A stretch of DNA of 64,000 bases from Fibrisoma montanum (GCF_003583365.1 NZ_QXED01000010.1:1-64000), one strand, 5' to 3'; positions 1 to 8,541 are shown, counted from the first letter of the stretch. Translations and numbers: made by a program. Notes: generated from the sequence alone by a model not told the origin.

Positions 1-1
1 T

Positions 2-109
2 TACAACTATGCAAGGCGTCACCGATCCCTAGACTTTATTACCCCGCAAGAAAAGTGGGAGAAAGCAGTGGTGTGTGACTCAACCGTTTTAGAAAATCTG
101 TCCAACTAA
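2..109 (+). CDS. IS3-family transposase OrfB, C-terminal end (partial)
   Basis: Frame 2 reads YNYARRHRSLDFITPQEKW and then ends at the TAA at 107-109. The motif YN..R.H.SL....P is the hallmark C-terminus of the rve-type (DDE) integrase domain of IS3-family transposases, just past the catalytic Glu. The gene enters the window already in progress, so only 35 residues are visible. A probable right terminal end follows at 107-124. The function (strand transfer during IS3 transposition) is taken from the family. The visible segment has no frame break, but whether the whole gene is intact cannot be judged here. Confidence 0.85.
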   Translation, partial: YNYARRHRSLDFITPQEKWEKAVVCDSTVLENLSN

Positions 110-124
110 TAGGGGGCTAAGACA
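107..124. repeat. probable right terminus of the IS3 element
   Basis: The stop codon of the transposase is followed at once by TAATAGGGGGCTAAGACA, a G-run and a terminal CA, as expected for the right end of an IS3-family element (termini 5'-TG...CA-3'). The matching left inverted repeat lies outside the window, so the boundary is inferred. Immediately after position 124 the sequence continues inside a coding frame of an IS5 transposase, so this end probably marks an insertion of IS3 into that older element. Confidence 0.5.
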
Positions 125-879
125 AAATCAGTGATGCCGACTAGAAGCGAATCGAGCCTTTGTTGAAAGGCAAGCCCGGCGATGTGGGTCGTAGCCGAGC
201 CGATAACCGGCTGTTTATTAATGCTGTCATTGGGTTAGCCCGTAGCGGTGCTGCCTGGCGCGAATTGCCTGAACGTTATGGCCCCTGGAATTCAGTCTTT
301 CGGCGCTTCCGGCGCTGGGCCAAGTCCGGCGTTTGGCGTAACGTCTTCCAGGCTTTACAAGAGCCAGACTTGGACTGGTTGATGATCGACTCGACCACGG
401 TGCGTGTCCACCAGCATGCGGCTGGTCAAAAAAAGGAGATCCTGCCAGCGAATGCTTAGGTCAATCGGTGGGCGGTTGGACCACCAAAATTCATGCGGTG
501 GTGGATGCATTGGGCAACCCGCTACGAATTATTCTTAGCGTTGGCCAACAGGCTGACATCAAACAGGCCCAAGCGTTACTGACTGGCTATGAAACGGATG
601 CAGTGATCGCTGACCGGGCCGGGCGGCCGGTGCCGCTATGATGCCGATGCGTTGTTGAGTTGGTTGGCTGACTCTCAGACTCAAGCGGTTATACCAGCTA
701 AGAAGAATCGACTCTTTAAGCGTTCGTTTGACGAGAACTTATACAAAGACCGCAACAAAGTAGAGCGTTATTTCAACAAGCTCAAGCAGTACCGCCGGGT
801 GGCTACTCGCTACGATAAGACCGCCAGTTGCTTTGCTGGATTCATATACATAGCCTCAACTTTGATTTTGTTAGCTTAA
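125..879 (+). pseudogene. IS5-family (IS427 group) transposase, truncated and frameshifted
   Basis: Three reading-frame segments together match one IS5/IS427 DDE transposase. An in-frame TAG at 142-144 sits where the family has Trp (..SDA-W-KRIEPLL). Residues from 160 read KGKPGDVGRSRADNRLF and include the first catalytic Asp (LMIDSTTV). A -1 shift at 429-435 is needed to continue as GDPASECLGQSVGGWTTKIH with the second Asp (AVIADR). About 16 extra GC-rich bases at 618-636 then throw the frame back, after which YDADALLSW..RNKVERYFNKLKQYRRVATRYDK (third catalytic residue, Glu of VERYF) runs to the stop at 877-879. The -1 step may be natural for the group. The nonsense codon, the 16-base insertion and the missing 5' end show the copy is dead. 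The 5' end is cut at the IS3 terminus. Confidence 0.85.
429..435 (+). promoter_or_regulatory. A_AAA_AAG slippery heptamer (programmed -1 frameshift)
   Basis: In the 0 frame the codons here are CAA AAA AAG, giving the canonical X_XXY_YYZ heptamer A_AAA_AAG. Slipping back one base joins the N-terminal frame (ending in a stop soon after) to the frame coding for GWTTKIHAVVDA. Several IS families, including IS5 members of the IS427 group, make their full transposase this way. That this copy once used it is an inference from the exact coincidence of frame break and heptamer. Confidence 0.65.
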
Positions 880-881
880 CT

Positions 882-893
882 GTCAACACACCC
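882..893. repeat. probable right terminal repeat of the IS5 element
   Basis: GTCAACACACCC lies three bases after the transposase stop and is followed by CTAG/TA, a target preference seen for IS427-group elements, whose ends often begin with a G-rich GTGTTGAC-type sequence. The left end is lost at the IS3 junction, so the pair cannot be checked. Confidence 0.4.
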
Positions 894-1004
894 TAGTACT
901 CATGAAGCTGCGTTTGTAAGAAAATCATCTTTTGTTCATTGACGACAAAAGCTGACAAGTATCAAGCTCAAAATCAACTTTATTCAAACGAACTTTCTCG
1001 TACA

Positions 1005-1302
1005 CAGATAAAAGTTGAAGTTATGACTCTCGAAAAAAAGGCCGTGCCCCTCAAGCCTAGAGAAATGGCTTGCGGTTGATGCCTCCCTCTAGTACCCTAT
1101 CTGTATAGGAGGGAAGTTAAACTGTCCACCTGAGGACTGTGGCGGCATTCCCGGTTTTTACGAGATGCTGCGTATTATAGCTGACAAACGACACCCCGAG
1201 CGGCCGGAAATGCTGTAATGGCTCGGCGGGGCCTATGATGCTACATCGTTCGACCAGCAAGAGGTGAACCAGCAACTAGCCGCCTTTTTTCACTCATCAT
1301 AA
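1005..1302 (+). pseudogene. plasmid pRiA4b ORF-3 family protein, 3' remnant
   Basis: Frame 1 from 1093 reads YPICIGGKLNCPPEDCGG, then IPGFYEMLRIIADKRHPERP, an in-frame TAA at WLGG (E-x-WLGG expected), then AYDATSFDQQEVNQQLAAF and a stop at 1300-1302. CPPEDCGG and the WLGG.FD...FD..E.N block are diagnostic for the C-terminal part of the IS1096-TnpR/pRiA4b ORF-3 family (PF07929). Upstream, in another frame, VMTLEKKAVPLKPREM (from 1020) resembles the preceding LEK.LP segment. The 5' half is gone. At least one frameshift and two stop codons interrupt it. The family is accessory and often found near mobile elements, and its biochemical role is not known. Confidence 0.65.
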
Positions 1303-1566
1303 GTTGACCGACTGAAGCGAATAAGGCTAAGATTACAATTAAGCAGTTGACAACTGCCTAATTGTGCTGAAATAATCACTTGATTATCTCATTACAACCC
1401 AAGAATAATTTTGCCAAAACGCATGGGTCGTCAGGTGAATAATTGATGGTCCGCTATTGAGGTCATATGACTCAACCAGTGTAAACATCCATCCCAAGAA
1501 AAGAGCGTTTGTTGAGAGTGTACCAGTACTAGGTTTCCATAACCTAGACTGCGCATGCTGTCTGGG
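1303..1566. other. intergenic, 264 bp
   Basis: Apart from the 14-bp inverted repeat at 1336-1364 and the degenerate repeat copy described separately, no coding signal was found. It separates the transposon scar from the convergent pentapeptide-repeat gene. Confidence 0.5.
1312..1432 (+). repeat. degenerate copy (no. 3) of the shared 3' hairpin element
   Basis: Downstream of the pRiA4b ORF-3 remnant the order ACTG..cGAAtAAG, GATTA, GCAG, TGTGCTGA, ATCA, TTGA, then ACGCATGG-GTC (1419-1430) repeats the order seen in the two better copies at 8596-8707 and 40528-40640. The terminal stem is no longer evident. A separate 14-bp inverted repeat with a 1-base loop (1336-1364, CAATTAAGCAGTTG and its near complement) sits where the other copies have a weak CAGCA/TGCTG hairpin. 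This is a by-eye alignment and the weakest of the three copies. Confidence 0.35.
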
Positions 1567-1959
1567 TTACTGCTGGCCATAAAGAGCTAACAACTCCTCC
1601 ACTAAAATACCGTTGATCCGCATGCCCTTCAAAAGGCAGTTCGTCAACTCGACACCTTCCAGGTTGCAATTGACGAAGGTACTTCCCGACAGCTCACAAT
1701 CGTCAAAGCGGAGCGGTTGTTGTTTGGCTAACGGATCATAGTGTGGATGATCTTTAGGAGGCATGCCGATCTGGTGAAAATAGGCTCCTCCCAGTTGTGC
1801 GCCTTCAATCTCAAGATCGCTTAAGTTCGCGTTGCGAAGCGTGGCTCCGATTAAGGAGACATCCTCAAAGTACGCCCGGTTCAGATTAACGCTCAAAAAG
1901 GTAGACTCTTCGATACAGACCTCCCGGATGTTAAGTGGGGGTTGAGGTTGGTCAGTCAT
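1567..1959 (-). CDS. pentapeptide repeat-containing protein
   Basis: The protein of about 130 residues reads MTDQPQPPLNIREVCIEES, then a run of A(D/N)LXX-like units (LNRAYFEDVSLIGATLRNAN, LSDLEIEGAQLGGAYF), a non-repeat loop with IGMPPKDHPHYDP, a second block (FDDCELSGSTFVNCNLEGVE) and the tail GILVEELLALY. This arrangement is typical of short cytoplasmic right-handed quadrilateral beta-helix proteins of unknown role. No signal peptide or membrane segment. The frame stays open upstream to 2145 but that extension has no family similarity, so I start at the ATG at 1957-1959; an ATG at 1969-1971 is the alternative. It stands alone on its strand. Confidence 0.75.
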   Translation of the reverse strand: MTDQPQPPLNIREVCIEESTFLSVNLNRAYFEDVSLIGATLRNANLSDLEIEGAQLGGAYFHQIGMPPKDHPHYDPLAKQQPLRFDDCELSGSTFVNCNLEGVELTNCLLKGMRINGILVEELLALYGQQ

Positions 1960-2394
1960 AGGCTGGTGCATTAGAGATGATTTGAGGGAGTAAAGGTAGG
2001 CGTGTTTAGCGCTTGTGAGTAGGGGGTAAACACGACAAATGAAGGGTGGGATCAGGCACTTGATGCTGGGTTGACCGAGTGGGGCTAGGTTAGCCGACGT
2101 ACAAAGATCTCCAAGCTTAGTACTCGGATGCCTATTCAAACCCATTGAACCTCACTTTTCGAAGCAAACCAGTGGAGCACTACTCGTCTCCAGAAGGGGC
2201 GTTTTGGGAGACGATTATTTTGTAATGATTGTCAACCCAGTTAGTAGCATACGAATAGTCAGAAAGCGGGGTTTGTATTCCTCCACATGTCATATCCCAA
2301 GGATCAGTGACATTCTAAACAAAGTAAATTTGACACTTTAAACAAACCCCCACCCTTCTCAGTCCGGTAGTTTTGCTTCATAAACAATCGGATT
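1960..2394. other. divergent intergenic region, 435 bp
   Basis: This lies between the divergently transcribed pentapeptide gene and the MDR oxidoreductase. Two matches to the Bacteroidota -7 box TAnnTTTG face the oxidoreductase: TAAATTTG at 2325-2332 and TAGTTTTG at 2368-2375. No further coding signal was recognised. Confidence 0.4.
2368..2375 (+). promoter_or_regulatory. candidate -7 box TAGTTTTG
   Basis: It fits the Bacteroidota primary sigma consensus TAnnTTTG and lies 20 bp before the ATG of the MDR gene. A convincing -33 TTG is not seen at the right distance, so the call is tentative. TAAATTTG at 2325-2332 is an alternative. Confidence 0.3.
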
Positions 2395-3369
2395 ATGAAA
2401 GCAATCATTTTAAAAGAGGTCGGCGAAGCGGAGAATTTGATTCTGGCAGATGTGCCAGTACCATCCATAGCAGAAAATGAAGTTTTAGTGCAGGTAAAAG
2501 CGATCAGCGTTAATCCGGTGGATGCCTATGTGCGCCGGAATAAGCCCTATCTGGACGTTATTTATCAGACTACGGGTGCCGAGCATCATGTTATCCTGGG
2601 CTGGGACGTGGCCGGCGTCGTTACCGAGACGGGCAAGAATGTGACGAAGTTCAAAGCAGGAGACGACGTGTTTGGCAATTTTAAGTTTATTGGTCAGGCC
2701 AATGCGTATGCTGAATACGTGGCTGCGCCCGAAAAAGAGCTCGTCTTAAAACCGGCCAATGTAAGCTTTGAAGCTGCCGCCGGTGCCACGATGGCTGCGA
2801 TGACCGCCTGGCAGTCTTTGGTAAACATTGGCAAAATCAAAAAAGGAGACAAGGTCCTTATTCACGGAGCTTCCGGGGGCGTCGGGCACTATGCGGTGCA
2901 ATTCGCCAAACATTTTGGGGCTTATGTGGTCGGTGTTTCTTCGGCCGAAAACCGCGATTTTGTTTTGGGTCTCGGAGCTGATGAGTTTATCGATTACAAA
3001 ACACAGGTTTTTGAAGAGCTGGTTACCGATGCCGATATCGTCCACGATACGGTATGGACCGAAGATGATAAACATATTGAACGTTCGCTAAAAGCCCTAA
3101 AGCCGGGGGGAACCCTGCTCAGCCTCATCGTATATCCCGAACCGGAATTCATCGAAAGAGCGCTCAGGGAAAAGAATGTAAACGTGCTGCGGGTAAATGT
3201 AACGCCAAATGAGAACTATGAAGAGAACATGGCGTATGTAGCGCGGCTGCTAGCGTCGGGCGAGGTCAAAACGCATATTTCGCACGTGTTTCCATTCGAA
3301 GAAATGTACAAGGCCCACGCGCTGATTCAGACAAAAAATACGGTGGGCAAAATCATTGTCGTACCCTAA
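2395..3369 (+). CDS. NAD(P)-dependent MDR oxidoreductase (quinone reductase-like)
   Basis: 324 residues in the medium-chain dehydrogenase/reductase fold. The N-terminal GroES-like half has VKAISVNPVDAYVRR (about 34-48) and LGWDVAGVV (69-76). The Rossmann half has HGASGGVGHYAVQFAK (157-172) for nucleotide binding and LGADEFIDYK. The zinc-ligand Cys/His pattern of true alcohol dehydrogenases is absent, placing it with zinc-independent NADPH:quinone reductase/enone reductase relatives. Cytosolic. The ABM-domain gene begins 11 bp after its stop, so the two are probably co-transcribed and may handle electrophilic or quinone substrates. The exact substrate is unknown. Confidence 0.88.
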   Translation: MKAIILKEVGEAENLILADVPVPSIAENEVLVQVKAISVNPVDAYVRRNKPYLDVIYQTTGAEHHVILGWDVAGVVTETGKNVTKFKAGDDVFGNFKFIGQANAYAEYVAAPEKELVLKPANVSFEAAAGATMAAMTAWQSLVNIGKIKKGDKVLIHGASGGVGHYAVQFAKHFGAYVVGVSSAENRDFVLGLGADEFIDYKTQVFEELVTDADIVHDTVWTEDDKHIERSLKALKPGGTLLSLIVYPEPEFIERALREKNVNVLRVNVTPNENYEENMAYVARLLASGEVKTHISHVFPFEEMYKAHALIQTKNTVGKIIVVP

Positions 3370-3380
3370 TCCAACTTGTC

Positions 3381-3749
3381 ATGTCCAAACAATCCATTGT
3401 CAGAGTTCATGCCCAGGCTTCGGTCAATCCCAATGATTGGGAGACCTTTAAACAGATGGTGGCTGAAACAAAAATCATCGTAGAAAAAGAGGGGCCGGAG
3501 TCGGTGCTATTGCATGAATGTTATTATGATCCGGCGACTTTCGAATGCCTGATCATTGAAGCTTATGCCAATGAGGCCGCTTTTCTGGGCCACTTAGAGT
3601 TGATCAAACCACTATCGGCGAAATACAAGGTAGATTGGAAAATTGATCACTTAACGCTCCTTGGCCCTTATTCAGACAATGTAGTAGCGGCCATGCGGGC
3701 CAGTAGTGAGCCTGCTTTTTCCCATTACCCGGCTTCATTAGCTCATTAA
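3381..3749 (+). CDS. antibiotic biosynthesis monooxygenase (ABM) domain protein
   Basis: 122 residues. VRVHAQASVNPNDWETFKQM at the N-terminus, ESVLLHECYYDP in the middle and AFLGHLELIKPL towards the end fit the dimeric alpha/beta-barrel ABM fold, as in putative quinol monooxygenases (YgiN type). No cofactor motif is expected in this family. It follows the MDR oxidoreductase by 11 bp, a pairing consistent with quinol/quinone chemistry (inference). Its stop codon overlaps the stop of the convergent AraC gene by 4 bp. Confidence 0.8.
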   Translation: MSKQSIVRVHAQASVNPNDWETFKQMVAETKIIVEKEGPESVLLHECYYDPATFECLIIEAYANEAAFLGHLELIKPLSAKYKVDWKIDHLTLLGPYSDNVVAAMRASSEPAFSHYPASLAH

Positions 3750-4549
3750 ATTAGACTGGTTGGCGCGTATCCGAATTGCTTTTTGAAAGCGAAGGAGAAG
3801 TGGGACAGATTTTCAAACCCCGCTTCCAGATACACGTCAACCGGTTTTTTCTTTTTTTCGGTCAGTTGATAATGGGCCAGGTCCAGCCGCTTTTTAGTAA
3901 GCCATCTTTGGGGCGATGTATAAAAAACCTTTTTGAAGTCCCGGTGAAAGGTCGATAGACTACGCCCGGTCAGGTAACCGAACTTTTCCATAGGCATGTT
4001 GAACATATAATGTTTCTCCATGAAATCAGCCAGGTTGATTTTTCCGGGCTGGGAAAAGTCGGCCAACAAACCGTCTACGGTTTTGTCGAGGGCGCGCAAA
4101 ATGGAAACCGCTTCCTGCATTTTCAGCGACGCAATGGGTTCGGGTAGTTCGTCTTGTAGGTCAAAAAAAGAGCTTAGGGACGCAAAAAATCCGTCCAGCA
4201 GCGGATGTCGATCAAACTTCTTGGTCCCATACTGAATCGGGTGAATGGTCTCTATTTTGTTTGTGGTATAAAATTCCTTCAATCGGTCGGTCGTCAACCC
4301 GAGCACAATGGCTTTGTAGGGCCGCCCGTCTTTAGGACGCTTGATAACGGCCGACAGTTGGTTACGCGGAAAAAGCAGCGTATCGCCCGCGCCGAATGTG
4401 TAAGACCGCTCGGCCTGCACCACTCGCATTTCGCCGGAAATAATGCGGACGAAGGAATGAAATTCAAGGATAATCTCGTCTTTGAAAAAATTGTCTTCCG
4501 TGACGGTCCAGACAATTTTGGCATATTTATTCTGCTGCTGTTCAGCCAT
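3746..4549 (-). CDS. AraC-family transcriptional regulator (cupin type)
   Basis: 267 residues. The N-terminal part is a cupin-like sensor (FHSFVRIISGEMRVVQ, then SYTFGAGDTLLFPRNQLSAV). The C-terminal AraC double helix-turn-helix includes FGYLTGRSLSTFHRDFKKVF and VDVYLEAGFENLSHFSFAFK ending GYAPTSLI. It converges on the MDR/ABM pair with overlapping stops and diverges from the SDR gene at 4773 across 223 bp. Either could be its target. The ligand is unknown. Confidence 0.88.
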   Translation of the reverse strand: MAEQQQNKYAKIVWTVTEDNFFKDEIILEFHSFVRIISGEMRVVQAERSYTFGAGDTLLFPRNQLSAVIKRPKDGRPYKAIVLGLTTDRLKEFYTTNKIETIHPIQYGTKKFDRHPLLDGFFASLSSFFDLQDELPEPIASLKMQEAVSILRALDKTVDGLLADFSQPGKINLADFMEKHYMFNMPMEKFGYLTGRSLSTFHRDFKKVFYTSPQRWLTKKRLDLAHYQLTEKKKKPVDVYLEAGFENLSHFSFAFKKQFGYAPTSLI

Positions 4550-4772
4550 AGTCTTTGATAGTTAAAAATCAAAAATACATCAAATTTACGCCGACGACTT
4601 TGTTTAGCGTGTCAATAATACGTTGTTGGGCGTGTCAATAGCTCCTGGCAGCGGATACGATTTGTTGAAAAGGTATCCGTTCGTCAATTCGGAAACAACC
4701 TTACGCAATCCGGAAACACCCGGCAACTTTCGGCGGCCCAACTTTGCATTGTCAACTAAACAAACAGCGATC

Positions 4773-5576
4773 ATGCAACAGACAATTTTCATCACCGGGG
4801 CCTCATCAGGATTGGGAAAAGCCACTGCCAAGTTATTTCAACGTAAGGGTTGGAACGTTATCGCAACCATGCGTAACCCGGCATCAGAAACGGAGCTGAA
4901 CCAGCTCGACAACGTCACCCTGCTTCCCCTGGATGTGACAGACCCGTTGCAAGTCAAAGAAACCGTAGGCCAAGCGCTTGCTTTGGGTGCTGTTGATGTG
5001 GTGTTTAATAACGCGGGTTATGGGCTGATGGGGCCATTGGAGGCATTAACCGACGAGCAGATCGTGAAAGAAGTCAACACCAATTTATTGGGCGTGATTC
5101 GCGTCACGCAAGCGTTTATTCCTGCTTTCAGGGAGAAAGGAACGGGTACGTTCATTACGACGACCTCCATTGGCGGCTCGGTAGCCTTCCCGATTTCATC
5201 CATTTACCATGCTACTAAATTCGCCTTGGAAGGTTGGTCTGAAAGTATGTGGTATGAGCTGAAAACGTTAAATATCGCCATCAAAACGGTGGCGCCCGGG
5301 GGCATTTATACCGACTTCGCGGGCCGGTCTATGGAGCAAAACACGCTGCCTCATTATCAGAGTTTGGTCGAACGCATGTTCGGTTCTTTTGAGCAGTCGA
5401 TGCAATCGGCTTCTACGCCTGAATTCATCGCTGAAACGGTTTTTGAGGCCGCTACCGACGGTAAGGATCAATTGAAATACGTAGCCGGAAAGGATGCCGT
5501 TGGGCTTTATGCCAGACGCGAGGAAATTGGTCAGCTGGCAACCATGCGTGAGATCGAACAACTATTCATCGGGTAA
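4773..5576 (+). CDS. SDR-family NAD(P) oxidoreductase
   Basis: 267 residues, classical short-chain dehydrogenase. Cofactor motif TGASSGLG at 8-15, NNAG at 79-82, catalytic Ser about 132 (TTTSIGG), Tyr145 and Lys149 (YHATK). PGGIYTDF follows as in this subgroup. I start at MQQTIFITG (4773) because the open frame upstream (to 4623) has no SDR similarity. The AraC regulator at 5588 follows after 11 bp, suggesting an enzyme-regulator operon. Substrate not predictable. Confidence 0.9.
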   Translation: MQQTIFITGASSGLGKATAKLFQRKGWNVIATMRNPASETELNQLDNVTLLPLDVTDPLQVKETVGQALALGAVDVVFNNAGYGLMGPLEALTDEQIVKEVNTNLLGVIRVTQAFIPAFREKGTGTFITTTSIGGSVAFPISSIYHATKFALEGWSESMWYELKTLNIAIKTVAPGGIYTDFAGRSMEQNTLPHYQSLVERMFGSFEQSMQSASTPEFIAETVFEAATDGKDQLKYVAGKDAVGLYARREEIGQLATMREIEQLFIG

Positions 5577-5587
5577 ACTGGTCAACC

Positions 5588-6499
5588 ATGCAGCTCATCG
5601 AATCCATTTCCGAATTTCACCGGTTGCTTTCGCTTCCGGCCCCGTTACACCCGCTGGTGAGTGTGATTAATGTCAAAGACGTAAACCCTTTGGCCAGTGA
5701 TGTCTGGGCCAAATTTGCAGCCAACTTTTATTCCGTTTCCATCAAGCACGATGTGACCGTCAGAGTGAAATACGGGCAGCAATACTATGATTTCGACAAA
5801 GGGATTATGAGTTTTTCGTCGCCCAAACAGGTGCAGGCGGTTGAACTCGATGATTTGAACGCACTCATCCAGGATTGTGGGAGTGGCTGGATGCTTTTGT
5901 TTCATCCCGATTTTCTGTACGGACATCCGCTGAGCACCACCCTAAAAAGCTATGGGTTCTTTTCCTATGAATTCAATGAAGCCCTGCATCTTTCGGAGAA
6001 GGAGGAGCAGACCATTACCGAGATCTTCACAAAAATTGAACGTGAATACCAATTCATTGACGGCCATACGCAGAACATCATTTTGACGCAGATCGAGCTG
6101 ATGCTGCAGTACTGCGACCGCTTTTACCAACGGCAATTTATTACCCGCAAAAAAGCGAGCAGCGCCTTATTGGTTCAGTTCGAAAAAATCGTAAATCAGT
6201 ATTTCGATTCCCGAACAGCCATTGACCGCGGCTTGCCGTCACTGGAAGATATTGCCTCGCAACTGAGCATCTCACCCCGATACATGAGTGATATGCTGCG
6301 CACGTTAACCGGCCAGAGTGCCCAGCAGCACATTCAGGAAGTGATCATTGAAAAGGCCAAAGAAAAACTGTCGACGACAAGCCTTTCGGTGGCCGAGATA
6401 GCCTATGCATTAGGTTTCGAGCGGCCTCAGTCGTTCAACAAGTTATTTAAAAACAAAACCAACCGGACACCGCTGGAATTTCGGGCCAGTTTTAATTAA
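5588..6499 (+). CDS. AraC-family transcriptional regulator (paralog 1 of 3)
   Basis: 303 residues. The N-terminal sensor part contains HPLVSVINV and YYDFDKGIMSF and the block GWMLLFHPDFLYGHPL. The C-terminal HTH has ISPRYMSDMLRTLTGQSAQQ and IAYALGFERPQSFNKLFK, ending TPLEFRASFN. It is closely related to the AraC proteins at 31664-32584 and 35242-36171. It lies between two SDR genes on the same strand (4773 and 6543) and probably controls one or both (inference). Confidence 0.9.
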   Translation: MQLIESISEFHRLLSLPAPLHPLVSVINVKDVNPLASDVWAKFAANFYSVSIKHDVTVRVKYGQQYYDFDKGIMSFSSPKQVQAVELDDLNALIQDCGSGWMLLFHPDFLYGHPLSTTLKSYGFFSYEFNEALHLSEKEEQTITEIFTKIEREYQFIDGHTQNIILTQIELMLQYCDRFYQRQFITRKKASSALLVQFEKIVNQYFDSRTAIDRGLPSLEDIASQLSISPRYMSDMLRTLTGQSAQQHIQEVIIEKAKEKLSTTSLSVAEIAYALGFERPQSFNKLFKNKTNRTPLEFRASFN

Positions 6500-6542
6500 C
6501 CCATCTCAGTCAGTTTCGAGCTGACTTACAGTCAATATTTTC

Positions 6543-7448
6543 ATGGAAAAGTGGACCACAGACAATATACCGGATCTGTCCGGGAAGACTATGCTTGTTA
6601 CCGGAGCCAATTCGGGGATTGGCTTCGAAACCAGTTTAGCATTAGCCAAAAAGGGCGCGCATGTCATCATGGCTTGCCGTGATCACAGGAAAGCAGACGA
6701 GGCAAAAAAGCGGTTAACCCATGTTGTGCCGGCTGCCCGGATCACGCTGGTTACCCTGGATCTGGCCGACCTGGATTCGGTCAGAAAATGCGTTGAAACG
6801 GTCAGGCAAACGAATAATAAGCTGGATGTGCTTATCAACAATGCGGGGGTTATGGCCACGCCTTATTCTAAAACAAAGCAAGGGTTTGAAATGCAGATTG
6901 GTACCAATTATTTAGGACACTACGCGTTGACAGGCTTGCTGTTACCGCTCTTACTGGCAACGCCGGGCTCCCGGATCGTCTCACTTTCAAGCCTGGGCGC
7001 TAATTATGGTAAGCTCGATCTTGAGGATATAATGAGTGAGCACAAAAAATACAAGACTTATGATGCGTATAGCCAGGCGAAACTGGCTAACCTGGTTTTC
7101 GCAGTAGAGCTGGCGCGAAAGCTGGAAGCGTCCCGGTCTGACACCATGTCTATTGCCGTACATCCGGGGGGCTCACCCACCAATTTGCAACGGACGAGCG
7201 GCTTTTTGATGGCCAGGATCATTACGCCACTGCTTTCGCAAGCTGCCGATAAAGCCGCTTTACCCTCCCTGCTGGCAGCGACGGATCCTACCGTAAGCAA
7301 TGGCAGCTACTGGGGACCTACCGGATTTATGAAGCTTAAAGGTTTCCCTGGACCAGCTGCCATTCCAAAACAGGCAAACGATTTAGCTGCGGCCAGCCGA
7401 TTATGGGAACTGGGCGAGAAGCTGACCGGGGTCAACTATTCATTTTAA
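6543..7448 (+). CDS. SDR-family oxidoreductase (retinol dehydrogenase-like)
   Basis: 301 residues. TGANSGIG at 20-27, LINNAGVM at about 97-104, TNYLGHYALT, Ser about 149-150, and Tyr176/Lys180 (YSQAK). The overall pattern (KWTTDNIPDLSGK start, HPGG after the active site) is that of SDRs related to retinol/protochlorophyllide dehydrogenases. A paralog with the same start pattern lies at 33668-34594, again next to AraC genes. It follows the AraC gene after 43 bp. Confidence 0.9.
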   Translation: MEKWTTDNIPDLSGKTMLVTGANSGIGFETSLALAKKGAHVIMACRDHRKADEAKKRLTHVVPAARITLVTLDLADLDSVRKCVETVRQTNNKLDVLINNAGVMATPYSKTKQGFEMQIGTNYLGHYALTGLLLPLLLATPGSRIVSLSSLGANYGKLDLEDIMSEHKKYKTYDAYSQAKLANLVFAVELARKLEASRSDTMSIAVHPGGSPTNLQRTSGFLMARIITPLLSQAADKAALPSLLAATDPTVSNGSYWGPTGFMKLKGFPGPAAIPKQANDLAAASRLWELGEKLTGVNYSF

Positions 7449-7581
7449 ACTGGTTTGACTAACGGAGTCAGGAGAAAATGAAGCGTACCTGAACGCTACA
7501 GCAAAGTGAAGTTGACCCACCCAACAAAGCTGGCTCTGCTCCAATTTGTGAAATTTGCATTAGAATTTACTAGAAACAACA

Positions 7582-8541
7582 ATGAACAATCAGACCGTAT
7601 TAGTTACCGGGGGAACCGGGTTTGTAGGAATCCACACGATTTTACAACTGTTGCAGCAGGGATATACCGTTAAAACTACGCTTCGGACATTATCCAAAAC
7701 GCCAACGATCATTGACGCACTTAAGGAAGCTGGGCTTGCCGATTTTTCAACATTGTCTTTTTTCGAAGCCGATCTTACCAGCGATACGGGCTGGGATGAA
7801 GCCGTTAAGGATTGTGACTATGTATTGCACGTAGCTTCACCTTTTCCACTGGCAGAGCCCGAAGACGAAAACGAACTAATTATTCCGGCCCGCGACGGTT
7901 CACTGAGAGTCTTGAAGGCGACCAGACAGGCCGGGGTCAAACGGGTGGTGCTTACTTCCTCGTTTGCCGCGATCGGCTATGGGGCAGACCGCAAAGGGCA
8001 TACCTTCGATGAAAATGACTGGACCGATAAAAACGCCAATATTCCAGCCTACATCAAATCTAAAACCGTTGCCGAAGAAGCTGCCTGGGACTTTATTAAA
8101 GACGAAGGCGAAGGTATGGAGCTGACCGTTATAAATCCTGTCGGCATATTTGGCCCGATCATCGGCGGCATTTATCCGGCTTCTTTCGAGGGGGTAATTC
8201 AGGCCATCCTAGACGGTACCATCAAAGAAAGCCCTGATTTTACATTTGGTGTCGTCGATGTCCGCGATGTGGCAGACATCCATATAAAAGCCATGCGACT
8301 GCCCCAAGCAGCTGGACAACGTTTTCTGGCCACATCAGAGGGAACTGTGAGTTTTTATGATGTCGCCGAATTGATCAAAAAGCAGCGTCCAGAAAGCGCG
8401 GCATTGGTTGCAGACCTGCAACCACCAGCATCAGAAGGTTATTTGAAGATATCCAACAAAAAAGCAGTTGAAACTTTAAACTGGCATCCGCGCAGCAAAG
8501 AAGAAGCTATTCTGGCCAGTGTAGACACCCGGCCGAAGTGA
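7582..8541 (+). CDS. NAD-dependent aldehyde/dihydroflavonol reductase-like SDR (extended)
   Basis: 319 residues, extended SDR fold. TGGTGFVGIHT at 9-19, VLHVASPFPL, VVLTSSFAAIGYG (Ser about 127) and the catalytic Tyr157/Lys161 in YIKSK. INPVGIFGP and VDVRDVADIH are typical of the dihydroflavonol-4-reductase/cinnamoyl-CoA reductase-like bacterial aldehyde reductases. The gene at 27460-28491 is a paralog. 133 bp separate it from the SDR upstream. Confidence 0.88.
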   Translation: MNNQTVLVTGGTGFVGIHTILQLLQQGYTVKTTLRTLSKTPTIIDALKEAGLADFSTLSFFEADLTSDTGWDEAVKDCDYVLHVASPFPLAEPEDENELIIPARDGSLRVLKATRQAGVKRVVLTSSFAAIGYGADRKGHTFDENDWTDKNANIPAYIKSKTVAEEAAWDFIKDEGEGMELTVINPVGIFGPIIGGIYPASFEGVIQAILDGTIKESPDFTFGVVDVRDVADIHIKAMRLPQAAGQRFLATSEGTVSFYDVAELIKKQRPESAALVADLQPPASEGYLKISNKKAVETLNWHPRSKEEAILASVDTRPK

